64,000 bases of DNA from contig OZ037912.1 of the NCBI GenBank assembly GCA_964035575.1, forward strand, positions 1 through 64,000, given 5' to 3'. This DNA is from Rhynchopus sp. YZ270_cl-10. Its lineage: Eukaryota > Euglenozoa > Diplonemea > Diplonemida > Diplonemidae. Numbering within the stretch: the stretch's first letter is position 1; every line of letters starts with the position of its first letter. The notes under the pieces were generated by a model, which saw nothing but the letters and a program-made list of their open reading frames with translations, was not told the origin of the DNA and did no database searches. Position numbers and translations under genes: made by a program. Of this stretch, positions 32,127 through 42,709 are shown in pieces.

Positions 32127-32706
32127 GTTCAAGATCAAGGGTGGTCTGTGTGGTGAGGGTTTTGTCAACAAGGTGGGGGAGGTGGGGAATGCTGGCTGTG
32201 CAGTATTTTTCGTTGATGACGACTATTATGTAACAACATTGTCACATAATTGCCGGCCCCTGCACCACAGCACTGCACATTGTTGCCGTGCCTGCAATCG
32301 TCAATAGCTGTGCACAATACCCGCCTCACAAAGCTGGAGGGTACCACATATTTACACTGAACAATGACAAAAACAAAATCCCTTTTTTTTCTTTGAAAGC
32401 TTGCAGCAAGTAGAAAACGTGTAGCCACTCGAAAACGTATGGCACACAATAGCGCTTTGTTTCTAACAGCTGTATCGACAGCAACACCCACAAGAGGCAT
32501 TCTTGTACTCGATACCACCCAAAAGGACGGTACGGCTGCCGGATCTTTCATCTGCTTTTTCCTCCCCCCTCCCCTTCCTCTTCCGGCCAAAAGCCATATC
32601 ACCTGAAGGCAGAGACTACGTCCCCTCTTGAGAGCACGACCGCAGGGAACTACGGCGTGTCTCCGTATGCACACATGGCACATCTTTTCTTTTCTTCTTT
32701 CTTTTC

Positions 32707-32780
32707 TTTTTTTTGATAAATTGTTGGAGTATGTGTAGTTGTCTCTGTTGTGTTGCCACACAGTTGTTGCAATCTCCACT
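32707..32780 (-). repeat. Family B2 SINE-like repeat
   Basis: T-run, GATAAATTGTTGGAGTATGT, then GTTGTCTCTGTTGTGTTGCC and CAATCTCCACT. Confidence 0.7.
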
Positions 32781-33107
32781 TTCTTTCTTTTGTTGTCAAG
32801 TGTGTGCATGTGACACATTCATCTTTCAACTCTCTCTCTCCTTGCATGTGTATAATCTTTGCACCCCACGGGAGTGGCGAGCAAAAATGATGTGGCAAAA
32901 AAAAATAACTATAATACACACAGGGGGGGTAAAGGGGACTAAAAAGCAACAAGAAAATGGTAGTCCTAAATGCAGATAAACCCTCAATGAGCGAGCTCGA
33001 CAGGATGCAAGCACGACAACAAAAAGGGGGCGGATGGGGGGCAAGCAACCCAGATGGTGTGTGAGGAAGTCCCAACCCTATCCCCGGTCAAAAGATCTGT
33101 CCGACCG

Positions 33108-33154
33108 TATTTTTTTTCTTTGAAAACTTGGTTGTATTAGTGTAGACACCCGAG
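33108..33154 (-). repeat. Family B SINE-like hairpin, truncated
   Basis: T-run, GAAAACTTGGTTGTATTAGT, GTAGACACCCGAGGAT; the GTGGAG end is missing. Confidence 0.6.
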
Positions 33155-33260
33155 GATTTGTTTTTTGTTTTTTTCTTTGTATTTTTTGTATTGACAAAAT
33201 CACCTCCGAAAGTACACTACGAGAGATGCGACCGTTTCCCTCTCTCTCACTCACTCGCCA

Positions 33261-34940
33261 CTACGGCACCATGGAGAAGACATCGGAACGACATCGGGGG
33301 TCCAACCCTGGGTACAGCTTGCGGACATGAACTGCTTTGGATGCAAGCAGCACGCCACGCGACGCTGCTCTCGCGTCTGCTGTACGCGGGAGGACCGGGA
33401 GTGCGTCCGAGGTCGGGAACGTGAACACACGCCGCGCACGACGCTCCTTGGTACGCTCTGGGCGGGCTTCCTTCTTCTTCTTCTTCGTGCTCTTGAGCAT
33501 TGCAAGCACACGCTCCGCCACATCCAACGCAGGCAGCCAATCCTTATGTCTACAGGCACCGACACTGGCCACACCATCTGCCCCCTTCGCACGCCCTGCA
33601 GCACAGTGCCTACTCCGCCCACAGCACCCACGCTCCACCTCCTTCTGCCGCAGCGCCTGCACGGGACTCTGCTCCACAGGCGTCTCCACCAGCGACAGCA
33701 ACGACAAACGCGCCCCCTGCTGCAATGGGGTGTGCCGGCGAACGGGGTCTGTCTCAAACGGCATGACACTGTTCCGCCGGTGCAGCCCCACAGCAGACGA
33801 CGCAGCATGGTAGAACACAAGCGGCACGGCTGCGTCCCCAGGGGAGGAGGAGGTGGGTCTCGCACCACACATACCTGGTTCATCTAGGGACCTTGGGTTG
33901 GCAGGTGTCGCAGGTGTCGCAGGCTTGGGCAGCACAACAGGTTCACTACATTGCTCTGTGCCCTCTGTGCGTGAGGCTGGCGGGCTTGGTGCAGGAGAGG
34001 CACCTACGTCCATCACGGTGCTCTCCTCATTAGGCATCGTTTGCAACGCCCCGTCGTCGCCCATTGGGGCAAGCGGTGCGTTCAGCACATCCAACCCCCC
34101 CATGAACGCGCCAAGAACGTCAGCAGGGAGGGACGCACCCCTCGCCTCACGCCGCGCCTTTGCCCCACGCGGGGACGGAGGGGGCGACCAGTCCTGACGC
34201 CGCTCCCAGACAACAGCGTGGAGGCCTCCTCTGGGGTCGGGCACGACCTCACTTCCTTGCACCACACACGCCTTGGTCGCCTCTGTTGCAGAACTATTTC
34301 CTTTGGCAGGCACAGCACGCATGCTGGCACGACGTGGTACTGTATGCCCTGCACCGCTCCCTACTACACTTGGCCTCTTCTTTGTGTCTGGGGTGCTAGT
34401 CTGTGCCGCACGACCTCGGATCTGCAAGCACGCAACCTCCTCCTCAACGTCTTGCAAGACAACCGCACCGGCCTCAGGGAGCACAGCAGGGAGAGGCGGT
34501 GCTGGGGCGACAAAGACACACCCGGTACCGCCTTCGGGACGCACCTCGCTTGGCGCTGCGAGAACCGAGGCAAAGGTGGTGGTACCGTGCTGCGGGGGGA
34601 TGTCTGGGTCGAGCAGGTATGGGTGCTCCGCCGCAAAGGCATCCAACGCGATACCAGCCTCCTCGCTAAGGAGGCTTAACGCTCTGTACGCAGCAGGACC
34701 GCTTGCGATCTGCAAACGCTCCTGAAGAAATGCCATTAACGCACCGGAGAAGTCTGTCTTGCTAGCGGCCCCTTGCGCATATGGGAGAAGCGTATTGCGT
34801 GCCGTGTCCACCCCTGCCCCATCCCCACCCTGCCCACAACAGAGCAGCAACCCTACACGAAGAACCTGTTGGGCAGGAGTCTCCCCTCGACGCCACCATG
34901 CCTCAATGAGACGACAGCCTTCGTACCATACGGCTGACAT
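33261..34940 (-). CDS. Orphan protein of 559 residues, helical N-terminus and long disordered region
   Basis: I do not recognise this protein. Residues 1-115 look folded and helical (MSAVWYEGCRLIEAWWRRGE, QQVLRVGLLLCC, ALMAFLQERLQIASGPAAYR) and end HPYLLDPDIPP. From about 120 onward the sequence is rich in Pro, Ala, Ser, Thr and Arg with basic clusters (KSTKKKKKEARPERTKERRA near 490), typical of disorder and possibly nuclear. ATG at 34940, stop TAG at 33261-33263. The N-terminal repeats of small helices could be a TPR- or HEAT-like fold, but no signature supports that. Low-complexity stretches of this length without stops, together with a conserved-looking N-terminus, favour a real gene. Confidence 0.7.
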   Translation of the reverse strand: MSAVWYEGCRLIEAWWRRGETPAQQVLRVGLLLCCGQGGDGAGVDTARNTLLPYAQGAASKTDFSGALMAFLQERLQIASGPAAYRALSLLSEEAGIALDAFAAEHPYLLDPDIPPQHGTTTFASVLAAPSEVRPEGGTGCVFVAPAPPLPAVLPEAGAVVLQDVEEEVACLQIRGRAAQTSTPDTKKRPSVVGSGAGHTVPRRASMRAVPAKGNSSATEATKACVVQGSEVVPDPRGGLHAVVWERRQDWSPPPSPRGAKARREARGASLPADVLGAFMGGLDVLNAPLAPMGDDGALQTMPNEESTVMDVGASPAPSPPASRTEGTEQCSEPVVLPKPATPATPANPRSLDEPGMCGARPTSSSPGDAAVPLVFYHAASSAVGLHRRNSVMPFETDPVRRHTPLQQGARLSLLSLVETPVEQSPVQALRQKEVERGCCGRSRHCAAGRAKGADGVASVGACRHKDWLPALDVAERVLAMLKSTKKKKKEARPERTKERRARRVFTFPTSDALPVLPRTADARAASRGVLLASKAVHVRKLYPGLDPRCRSDVFSMVP

Positions 34941-35217
34941 CGTGGAGGGGGGAGGAGGAGGAGGAGGAAGAGGGGGAGAAGACTAAAAAGGCAAGTGACC
35001 CCACCAAAGGGGTGTTTTGAAGTAGATTGAGTGTATGGAATGTGCGGGCGCCGGTATGGTGGGGGGGAAAGAGAAGGGAAGGGGGGGGAAAGGAACGCAG
35101 GCGGCAAAAAGAGAAGAGAAAAAAGGCGGCAGAAAAAGAAAAGAGAGAGAAAAAAAAAGGGGGGGGGCAAAAAAATTACATTTGGGTGAGTGTGGATGTC
35201 TGGTGTGGTGTTGATTT

Positions 35218-35264
35218 TAATTTTGATAAATTGTTGGAGTAGTGTAGTTGTCTCGGTTGTGCAA
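35218..35264 (-). repeat. Family B2 SINE-like repeat, short
   Basis: GATAAATTGTTGGAGTAGTG then TAGTTGTCTCGGTTGTGCAA; the CTCCAC end is missing. Confidence 0.6.
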
Positions 35265-35536
35265 TTTTTTTTGTTTTTACTGGGATGGGAGGAGAGGAAG
35301 AGGCTGGGCCGGGGAATTAGAGTAAGGGGAAATGGTTCACTTTTTTTTTTTTCCAGTTGGTCTGTAGTACAAAGGGGTAATGGGGAAGGGGGACTGGGGA
35401 AGGGTCAGGCAGCTGTATTGTCATATTTTTTTTATGTGTTTTGTTGTTAATCCATCATAAATACAGAAGAATACAATACTATGTGTTCTGATGTATTCGG
35501 TGTTGGTAAAAAAGAAGAAAAAAGAAAAATGTTTAA

Positions 35537-35573
35537 AAGATGATCCTAAGCCTCTCTGTGCTTAGTCACCTTT
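35537..35573. repeat. Family A hairpin
   Basis: AAAGATGATC, CTAAGC/GCTTAG, loop CTCTCTGT, TCACCTTT. Confidence 0.75.
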
Positions 35574-35832
35574 GCCCAAAAAAAAAGAAAAAAAGGAAAA
35601 ATAATAACAGCAGAACTAGCACAATAAACCACTATAAAAGGGGGGAACAGAGAGGTGGATTAACATTTATTTGTTTTTTTTCATTTACTGGGAGGGGGGT
35701 GGGGGCGCTCGAATCGAAGCTACTCGCTCTTTTAATTGACCCCCCTAGTAATGTTTAAAGTTACAGGATTTGGTTGAAAAAAAAAACAAACAACAAGGGT
35801 TGGTGATAAGATACTAAGCCTCAAAAATTTAC

Positions 35833-35863
35833 AGCGTGGATGTGCCCTCGTGTACACATCTAC
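35833..35863. repeat. Hairpin related to family A (type D)
   Basis: GTGGATGTGCCCTCGTGTAC then ACATCTAC; stem GATGTG against CACATC around a CCTCGTG loop. Confidence 0.5.
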
Positions 35864-36029
35864 AGGCGCATCTCTCAGGGAAAACTTAAATGAAGCATCA
35901 AGACACAGAACACTCAGATGATGCTTGAAATGCAATTTTCAAATGGGTAGAGGGGCAGGGGGAGGGTGTCGTTCTTTCTGTTGAAGACAATGCACTTTAT
36001 ACAAACAAAAAGAGAAAAAAATAGTTTAT

Positions 36030-36065
36030 TAGATGACCCTAAGCCTCTCGTGCTTAGTCACCTTA
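36030..36065. repeat. Family A hairpin
   Basis: TAGATGACC, CTAAGC/GCTTAG, loop CTCTCGT, TCACCTTA. Confidence 0.75.
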
Positions 36066-36120
36066 TCATATTCGTTATCGTGGAGCAACATTTGCGCAGG
36101 CTTCCAAAAAAAAAGGTTTT

Positions 36121-36158
36121 ATGAGGTAAACCTAAGCCTCTCGTGCTGAGTTGACCAC
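36121..36158. repeat. Family A hairpin, degenerate
   Basis: ATGAGGTAAACCTAAGCCTC, TCGTGCTGAGTTGACC; loop kept, outer stem changed to GGT/ACC type. Confidence 0.55.
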
Positions 36159-37049
36159 CCTAACGACACCCTAACGTTGGTGGTTACTTTCTTCTTTTGA
36201 GGGGGGAACTGAGTGGGGAAGGGAGGAACTGCCATACAGTATGCTGCATGCAAAAGGAAGAAGCACACAACATACACCCTAGGAGCCTATTAAACGGGGC
36301 AAAAAAGGGGTATACCCCATTCACATCCCCTCCTTCATGAGGTTGCTTTTGTGTGGCTTTTCTGATGTATTATTGTACCCCAGAGTACTCTGCTGTGTTC
36401 AGGTTGTGAAATAACAGCATAATAATGTACACAACACAACACGCAACCCAAAAGGGCCATATTCTGTGTAAGAATTACCCTCACATCCCACACGCAACCC
36501 AACCTTTTACAAACAAAACGATTCGACTCTATTTACGAATTACCCACAACTGCTTTCAAACACACACCCAACTACCCCCTGCCCCCCACCCATGCCACTT
36601 CCTGGGATTATCCAAAAGGAGGCAACAGAACAGATGCACGAATACAAAGCGAACACCTGTTTCCCGGAAAAGCGGGAGAGCTAATTGTTTAACCGCATAG
36701 TGGTCATAGTGTCCAAACACCCCCACAAGATGCATCTATAGTGACCCGATATACCTTTGTTTTAAGTCACGCAAAAATAAATAAAAAACACATTTTACAG
36801 AGGGAAAACCCCTCTATATAATACCCTGCCCCCAGAAAAAAACGCCGGAAATTTGAAACATGGATGTGCCTCGCGTGGCCAATAAGAATACTATAAATGC
36901 GGATAAAAAGACTATGCATATATGCCATTGGCAAACGCGCACTTGGCACCACCCCCCCGCTTCTTCCTCGCAAGCAGCACTGCCTCTACAGAAGCTATGC
37001 CTTACCCCACCGCCACACCCATGAGCAGAGGGTGTGGGGCACGTCGCCC

Positions 37050-38747
37050 CTAGATCCGTGTAGTGTGCACGGAGGACTGGTGCTTGGGTGTGCTGTTGCC
37101 CCAGGCTGCCATCAGGTAGCCGTCTGTACTGTTCGCAGCGGGATGGCTATGTGTGTAGGTGTCTCTGTCCCTGCCGACGTGGCTGTGTCCGTTGGAGACG
37201 CTTCCTCGGCGCCCCCTGCTGCCGCTGGTGCTATTGCTTCTGCTGCGCCCGGCGCCAGTACCTACACTGTCACGTAGGGAGACGGTGTTCACGTAGCTTG
37301 CGCGCTCGCCGACTCCTGCAGACTGCCGTCTAGGCTTGACGTCGACCTGCTTCACAACTGCGGATGTGTGGGATAGCATAGTAGTATTGTAACAGAAAAA
37401 GGATTGTATCATGAACCGAACCCTCGCTGAGTCCCTTTTACCTATTTTTTTGTTATCTATTTCAGCCGTGAAATTCAAAGAAATATAGAGAATTTTGTAA
37501 GAAGTGTGCATAGATGGTGTGATAAATGGCATACCTGTGGTCCCTCCAGGCCCCTTCCGTCTGACAGTGAGAAGCACCGATGTGTGTGGGTCGAGTTGGT
37601 GGACGACCTTCTTGAAGCTCTGCATGTTGGTCACTGCACGGTCGTCGACTTTGATGATGACATCGCCGTCGTGGATGATGGGCGCAGCAGGGCGGCTGGC
37701 GGCGACGACACGCACACCGTCGTACTTCAGGTCCCCACCGAGACGGCCTACGTGGATGGAGTCAGCCACCTCTAGCCCAAGACGGGTGCCTTGACCACCT
37801 CCTCCTCCTCCTCCTCCTCCACCACCTTGGCTCGCAGATGGCGACCCATTGCGTCGATAAGAATGCGAAGCAGATCTTGTAGACTGCCGCACAGAAGAGG
37901 ACGGGCTGTTCGCACGCGACGCAGGCGACGTGCTTCTCCCACGGATCCTGCCCCGTATCTGCGCGATAGACTGCAGCTGCATGGCTTCATCTTCTAGTTG
38001 ATGCATCCGGTCTGACAACAGCCCCGTCAAACGCTCTTTATCGCGACGCAGCTCTTTGGCTTGACGACGTTGGCGGAGCATCTCGAGATCGCTTTCTTCG
38101 AGCTTGCCTTTTAAGGTGGTGACGGTGTTGCATGCCTCAGAGAGTGCGCCTTCGAGAGAGTCTATACGTTCCTCCAATGCGTCGTCTGGGTCTGCGTACT
38201 TCGAAGGGTTCTGCAAGGAGTACTTCCGTTTGTGTTGCGCAAGCTGTTCTTCAACCGCAGTCAGTTTCGATTCCGCCAACGCAGCGCGAGCCTGCGCCTG
38301 ATCCGTTCGTTGATGCGCAGTGTCCAACCGATTGTCCATCGTCTTCAACGCACCAACCTGAAGACTCAGCTCATCCAACCGCTGCAATGCCTCAGCCCTC
38401 GCAAGCTCCGATTTTTGCAACGCCACCTGCAAATCTTGAATCAAAGACTCATCATCTTCACTCCGCCCTGGAGACCCCGCAGGGGAGTAGCTATCATCTG
38501 CCACCACGCCTTCATCAAGCGCCTGACGGATTTGGTTTTCAACCTCAAGCCGTTTTCCTTCTGAGGTGCGCACGCTGTCCGCTGCCTCCTGCCGTGCCTC
38601 TCCCGAGGTTGCATTATCCCCCTCCTGCTCAAGCTGCCACCACCGTGCGATATCCCGCTTCTCATTCTGTGAAAGCCGTACGTAATTCTCAAATAACTTC
38701 TTCACCCCAACAGCATTCACCGGGGAGCGACTTCGCTGATCTGCCAT
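37050..38747 (-). CDS. Coiled-coil and PDZ-domain protein, two exons
   Basis: A probable scaffold protein. The N-terminus (MADQRSRSPVN) leads into long heptad-rich coiled coils (about residues 20-235), then a Ser/Arg-rich linker and a PDZ-like domain at about 320-404 (GLEVADS..., VRVVAASRPAAPI, IHDGDVIIKVDDRAV, MQSFKKVVHQLDPHTSVLLT). An intron of 177 bp is likely at 37358-37534: donor CAG/GTATGC, as in PNO1, and acceptor CACATCCGCAG. Its length is a multiple of three and it has no in-frame stop, so reading through would add 59 residues of AT-rich-type sequence (many I, F, Y, N) unlike the rest. Spliced product: 506 residues. The C-terminus is Ser/Arg/Gly rich. Partners unknown. Ends in TAG. 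Confidence 0.8.
   Translation of the reverse strand: MADQRSRSPVNAVGVKKLFENYVRLSQNEKRDIARWWQLEQEGDNATSGEARQEAADSVRTSEGKRLEVENQIRQALDEGVVADDSYSPAGSPGRSEDDESLIQDLQVALQKSELARAEALQRLDELSLQVGALKTMDNRLDTAHQRTDQAQARAALAESKLTAVEEQLAQHKRKYSLQNPSKYADPDDALEERIDSLEGALSEACNTVTTLKGKLEESDLEMLRQRRQAKELRRDKERLTGLLSDRMHQLEDEAMQLQSIAQIRGRIRGRSTSPASRANSPSSSVRQSTRSASHSYRRNGSPSASQGGGGGGGGGGGQGTRLGLEVADSIHVGRLGGDLKYDGVRVVAASRPAAPIIHDGDVIIKVDDRAVTNMQSFKKVVHQLDPHTSVLLTVRRKGPGGTTGMPFITPSMHTSYKILYISLNFTAEIDNKKIGKRDSARVRFMIQSFFCYNTTMLSHTSAVVKQVDVKPRRQSAGVGERASYVNTVSLRDSVGTGAGRSRSNSTSGSRGRRGSVSNGHSHVGRDRDTYTHSHPAANSTDGYLMAAWGNSTPKHQSSVHTTRI
37358..37534 (-). other. Predicted intron in the PDZ gene
   Basis: GTATGC donor and CCGCAG acceptor on the minus strand. 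AT-rich compared with the exons. It keeps the frame whether spliced or not. Confidence 0.7.
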
Positions 38748-39573
38748 GCCTTAAAGGATATGAGGGTTTTGAAGTTTTTTGAAGAAAAATGGGAGGGGAA
38801 AGGGGAAAGGGGAAGGGGTAGTGTGTGGGGTGGAGTTGAACCACCCAAGAAAGAAGGGAAAAAAAGAGAGAGAAAGGTTGTAAAAATGGGTCTAAGCTTG
38901 TAAAAAAAAGAAAAATAGGGTGGGGGAAATGCACACACTTCTGTAGGTGGTTGGTGTTCTAGAAGAGGGAGGTGGGAGTTTGTTTTTTTTTTTTTTGTTT
39001 TTGAAAGTTCTGTTGTGCTCTGTTCATTTATTTGATTGCTGTTGAGAGAGGGAGAAGGGCGCCTTACTTTGTATGATATTTACGACAGCTCCTCTCGGTC
39101 ACTGTAATGATTATCCTTGCTGTTTGTTTGTTCCAGAAAGGGGTGGATATCGGAAGTTGAGTGCAAGGAGTGGATGTGGTGCGGTAACCGTAAAAAGCGA
39201 AGTATGAATAAAACGGGTAGCAATGCCCAAAACAGCGAAACGGTGACAGCGGAAAACGTCAGCTTGAATAAGCAGGTCGCAAGGTCCAAAACTTGTGGGT
39301 TTCGTGAACACCAATAGTGGTGGAGTGTTTGTCGTAGAGAGGGGGGTGAGATGTTTGAGTATGGGGGGGGGGAAGGTGCAAAAAGTACATGTGCTCTTTT
39401 TTTTCTGAAATACTTTATTTTTCGATTTTCTAGTTCCAAAGAGCGAACAGTGGAAACTCTGAAATGGGAGGGAGGAGAAGAATGGAGAATGGGAAGGATT
39501 GGGGGTGCTTTGTTGTGATTGGCTGGTTTTGTTTTGTTTTTTGTTTTGTTTTGCTTTTTTTTCAATATTTTCA

Positions 39574-39935
39574 AATAGGTTACAAACGCGCGTTCGAAGA
39601 GGGGAAAAAAACCACTCAAACCAGAAAATGGAAAAGCGCGTGTTTGAAGAGAAAAACAAAAAGTGCGTCCGAAAAAGAAGGCCCTCGGCATTTTTATACG
39701 AACGCTCGTTCATCTTTTTCGAACGCGCTTTAAGTGAAACGCACGTTTTTTGTTTTTTTTTTTTTTTGAAAAATTGTTGGAGTAGTGTAGTTGCCTCGGT
39801 TGTGTTGCCACAGTTGTGCAATCTCCACTGTAGTTTTTTTTTCCGTTTTTCCCGAGCGCATATTTCTTTTTTCATTTTTCAAACGCGCGTCCGAAAACGC
39901 CCTCAAAAACACGAACGCACGTTCATAACCTATGT
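39574..39935. mobile_element. Palindromic element with nested family B2 copy
   Basis: Left end TAGGTTACAAACGCGCGTTC; right end inverted (TAGGTTATGAACGTGCGTTC on the other strand). Arms are full of CGAACGCGC-type words. A complete B2 repeat with T-run (39753-39830) lies in the middle, so it inserted later. Confidence 0.5.
39753..39830 (-). repeat. Family B2 SINE-like repeat, complete
   Basis: T-run, GAAAAATTGTTGGAGTAGTG, TAGTTGCCTCGGTTGTGTTG, CCACAGTTGTGCAATCTCCA CT. Read on the minus strand it starts AGTGGAG and ends in poly(A). Confidence 0.75.
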
Positions 39936-40345
39936 GTGGCTTTTTCTCAAAAAAATAAAAAAAATTAGTTTCATACACTTTCAAATCAAAGAAGAGAAAG
40001 TACAAAAAAAGAGTTTTCAAAAAAAAAAAAAAAAAACATTCGTTGCCCCTCTTATCTTACCGTCCTGCTCCTGAAAGCAATGGCGGTGATGTGTGCTGCC
40101 CCTTCGAGACTACTGTCCACCTATATCAGTAAAGGTGACGGTGACAGCATGCCCCAAAGGGAGGAAAATATCGGTAAAAAAGGGCTGTGCAGTGTGCCGC
40201 TACACCCCTTCTGTGAAGAGAACCAATACCGGTATGCAGGGGTTTATTTTTTTCCTCTGATTTTTGTCTTGACAAAAAAAAATTTTTTTAGTATACTTTC
40301 AGTTCAAAGTATAGGGCCTATTAGGCTATTTGAGAAGAAAGATTT

Positions 40346-40404
40346 TGCTTGACTATCACTAGATAGCAGCCACGGTTATTTCTTCACAGGGATCCTTTAA
40401 AATA
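40346..40404. repeat. Family F repeat
   Basis: TTGACTATCACTAGATAGCA then GCCACGGTTATTTCTTCACA and GGATCCTTTAAAA; core hairpin CTATC-ACTA-GATAG. Also at 45544 and 60081. Confidence 0.6.
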
Positions 40405-40510
40405 GTTTTTGATAGGCATTTGTGAAGGAAAAAAAAATATATAAAAGAAAGAAACTGACTTTCAGGATACGATAGCAAATAACACGACAGACTCGTCAGG
40501 GGACACTAGC

Positions 40511-40558
40511 AATGGTGGCAGTATTGTGATGGGAGCCCATTGCAATACTGCCACCATT
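40511..40558. repeat. 48-bp near-perfect hairpin
   Basis: AATGGTGGCAGTATTG at 40511-40526 pairs exactly with 40543-40558; inner ATGGG/CCCAT pair around AG. No T-run follows. Confidence 0.85.
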
Positions 40559-41301
40559 AAGTACTAATGGAACTACTAGTCGTAACGACTAGTCGCTAGC
40601 TCATAATAACGTAAAACTAGTCGTAAAACACTAGGTCGTTTTTGGGCACTACTAGGATTACCCCTGATGAGTCCCCTGTGAAGAAAAGGAAAACGGGAAG
40701 GGGGGAAGAGGAAGGATTTTTTCCCCGTTTGTCGCTCCGCAAAAGCTGTTTTTTTTTGTTTGTTTGTTGTTTTTCGTCGAAGTATGGCGTTTTGGTTGTG
40801 ATATTGGTGCTCCTTCTGACGATCCCATATTGCGTACTTCTTGCGTACTTAGTGCGTAGTTGTTGCGTACTTCGTTTTTTTTTTCTGTTTTTTTTCGGAT
40901 TTCTGGGACACCAGATATGTGGGAAAAGGGTTAAAGAAGGCTAAGCGGGCACACCCATCTGTCATTTTCTATTTCCTGTTTGCCAAGAACTTTGGTATTT
41001 TTTAGAAAAGGAAAAAAAAATAATAATCGCGACTTTGAGGGTACCCCCTCTTGAGGATGTAAAATAAAAAAATAAAAATTTGCACCATTTTTAAAAGGCA
41101 AAAAAGAATGGCTCTGTACGCAAAATTTCACCTAGGCGAAAGGCGAGAAATGCTTATGCAGAACGGTACACCCCCGATGAAGGGGTGTGGAAAAAGAGAG
41201 ACGAAGATAACTGTTGCTGAACAACTTTCGTCTGACCACACACCCCCCTGTTTGAACAAAGACACGACCGTAGCTGCTACAGAGCAGGTACGCTGCAAAC
41301 A

Positions 41302-41363
41302 CTCCTTTTGTTTGAAAACTTGGTCGTATTAGTGTAGCCACCCTAGAGTGTGCTCCACTATAC
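41302..41363 (-). repeat. Family B SINE-like hairpin
   Basis: TTTGAAAACTTGGTCGTATT, AGTGTAGCCACCCTAGAGTG, TGCTCCACTATA. Confidence 0.7.
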
Positions 41364-41451
41364 TATTTGTTTATTTTTTTAAAAGAAACCACAACTGCCC
41401 CACACAGACGTTTCAGTTTTCGCATAACAAATGATAGAAGAAGAAGGGTTG

Positions 41452-41490
41452 GTAAGATGCACCTGAGCCTCGCGTGCTCTGGGCCACCTA
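41452..41490. repeat. Family A hairpin, variant stem
   Basis: GTAAGATGCACC, TGAGCCTCGCGTGCTC, TGGGCCACCTA; stem bases differ but the layout is kept. Confidence 0.6.
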
Positions 41491-41546
41491 AAAAGGGGAT
41501 GGGGAAAGAGAGACAAATGATTAAAAAAAAAGAGAAAGAAAAGTTT

Positions 41547-41585
41547 ATAAGATGACCCTAAGCCTCTCGTGCTTAGTCACCCTAG
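41547..41585. repeat. Family A hairpin
   Basis: AAGTTTATAAGATGACC lead, CTAAGC/GCTTAG, loop CTCTCGT, TCACCCTAG. Confidence 0.75.
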
Positions 41586-41788
41586 GAATTTTTTTTTTTT
41601 GAAAGATGAACGGTCCATGAGCACATAGCTATTTATCTTTTTAAGGTTTGAAGTGGGCTTTTATAAAAGTTTTTTTGTTTGCTTTTGTGGTTTTGTGCTC
41701 TTGTTTTCTTTTTCTTTTTTTGTGTGTTTCTCTCTTTTAAAGAGGGGTAGGGGATGTTGAAAGAGAAAAAAAGGGGGGGAAACCTTCA

Positions 41789-41830
41789 TAAGATGACTCT
41801 AAGCCTCTCATCTTGCGCTTAGTCGCCCTA
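41789..41830. repeat. Family A hairpin, longer loop
   Basis: TAAGATGACT, CTAAGC, CTCTCATCTTGC, GCTTAGTCGCCCTA. Confidence 0.65.
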
Positions 41831-42205
41831 TAAAACAATGAATAACTCATAGGGGAGATTGTAAGAAAAGTTAAAAAAGGGGACAAAGGATGAAAAAAGC
41901 TTCTGTTTTTGTCTCTTTTTGTCACTCATAGGGGAGGGAGTACCCCGCCTCACCCTTTTTTGAAAACTCGAAAAGGGGGAAAAAAAGAGTGCATTCAATA
42001 AATTGAGAGCATTGGTATAGGGATCAATGGATCAAAAAAAAGAGGGGGAGGGGGAAAAAAACGTTGACGTGGTAGTGGGGTGGTACCTGAAGGCACTCTA
42101 TCACTCTGCATTGCTTTAAAAAAACTGACGTTGCGATGTGTTGATAAACACCTGATCAAAACAAAAAACAAAACAAAAAAACTATGTGTGTGGGGTGTGG
42201 GCTTA

Positions 42206-42300
42206 ATAAAAAGTTGATTTGAAGTACAAAAAGCCCTCTCGTGAACAGTGTCCCGGTACAATGACCGGCTGTACTGGGGGTGGACACCCCCCAACCATCC
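42206..42300. repeat. Family E repeat
   Basis: AAAAAGTTGATTTGAAGTAC, AAAAAGCCCTCTCGTGAACA, GTGT, then GGTACAATGACCGGCTGTAC and a GGGGGTGGACACCCCC hairpin. Confidence 0.65.
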
Positions 42301-42422
42301 ATTTCGTTCACATCTGATAATAAAAATATTCACGAGCATTGCCCGTTGTTAGTTTTCTGGTCCGTGTTGGAATTGGAAGTACCTAGACTTGGGTTTAATA
42401 GTTAATAAGCACCACTTTTATC

Positions 42423-42709
42423 ATGCACATGCACATGCACATGCACATGCACATGCACATGCACATGCACATGCACATGCACATGCACATGCACATGCAC
42501 ATGCACATGCACATGCACATGCACATGCACATGCACATGCACATGCACATGCACATGCACATGCACATGCACATGCACATGCACATGCACATGCACATGC
42601 ACATGCACATGCACATGCACATGCACATGCACATGCACATGCACATGCACATGCACATGCACATGCACATGCACATGCACATGCACATGCACATGCACAT
42701 GCACATGCA
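42423..42709. repeat. 6-bp satellite, ATGCAC x ~47
   Basis: A pure array of 287 bp. Its His-Met, Ala-His, Cys-Met and His-Val frames are repeat artefacts. Confidence 0.98.

Larger units (their letters stand above)
32161..33260. other. Intergenic region
   Basis: No gene seen. A family B2 copy lies at 32707-32780 and a family B copy at 33108-33154. Confidence 0.5.
34941..37049. other. Intergenic region with hairpin families
   Basis: Purine-rich runs near 35050-35170. Contains family B2 (35218-35264) and three family A hairpins (35537, 36030, 36121). No gene seen. Confidence 0.5.
38748..42422. other. Gene-free region rich in hairpins
   Basis: AT-rich, with palindromes at 39574-39935 and 40511-40558, and family copies listed separately. 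The CTAGT-rich stretch 40565-40640 resembles 16840-16980. No gene seen. Confidence 0.55.

Noticed and set aside
40660-40700. Hammerhead-like CTGATGAG...GGAAAAC
   Set aside because: Stem II cannot form with a GAAA directly after it.
42423-42709. CRISPR-like regular repeats
   Set aside because: Pure tandem array with no spacers; the same holds for the arrays at 13266, 24926 and 55773.
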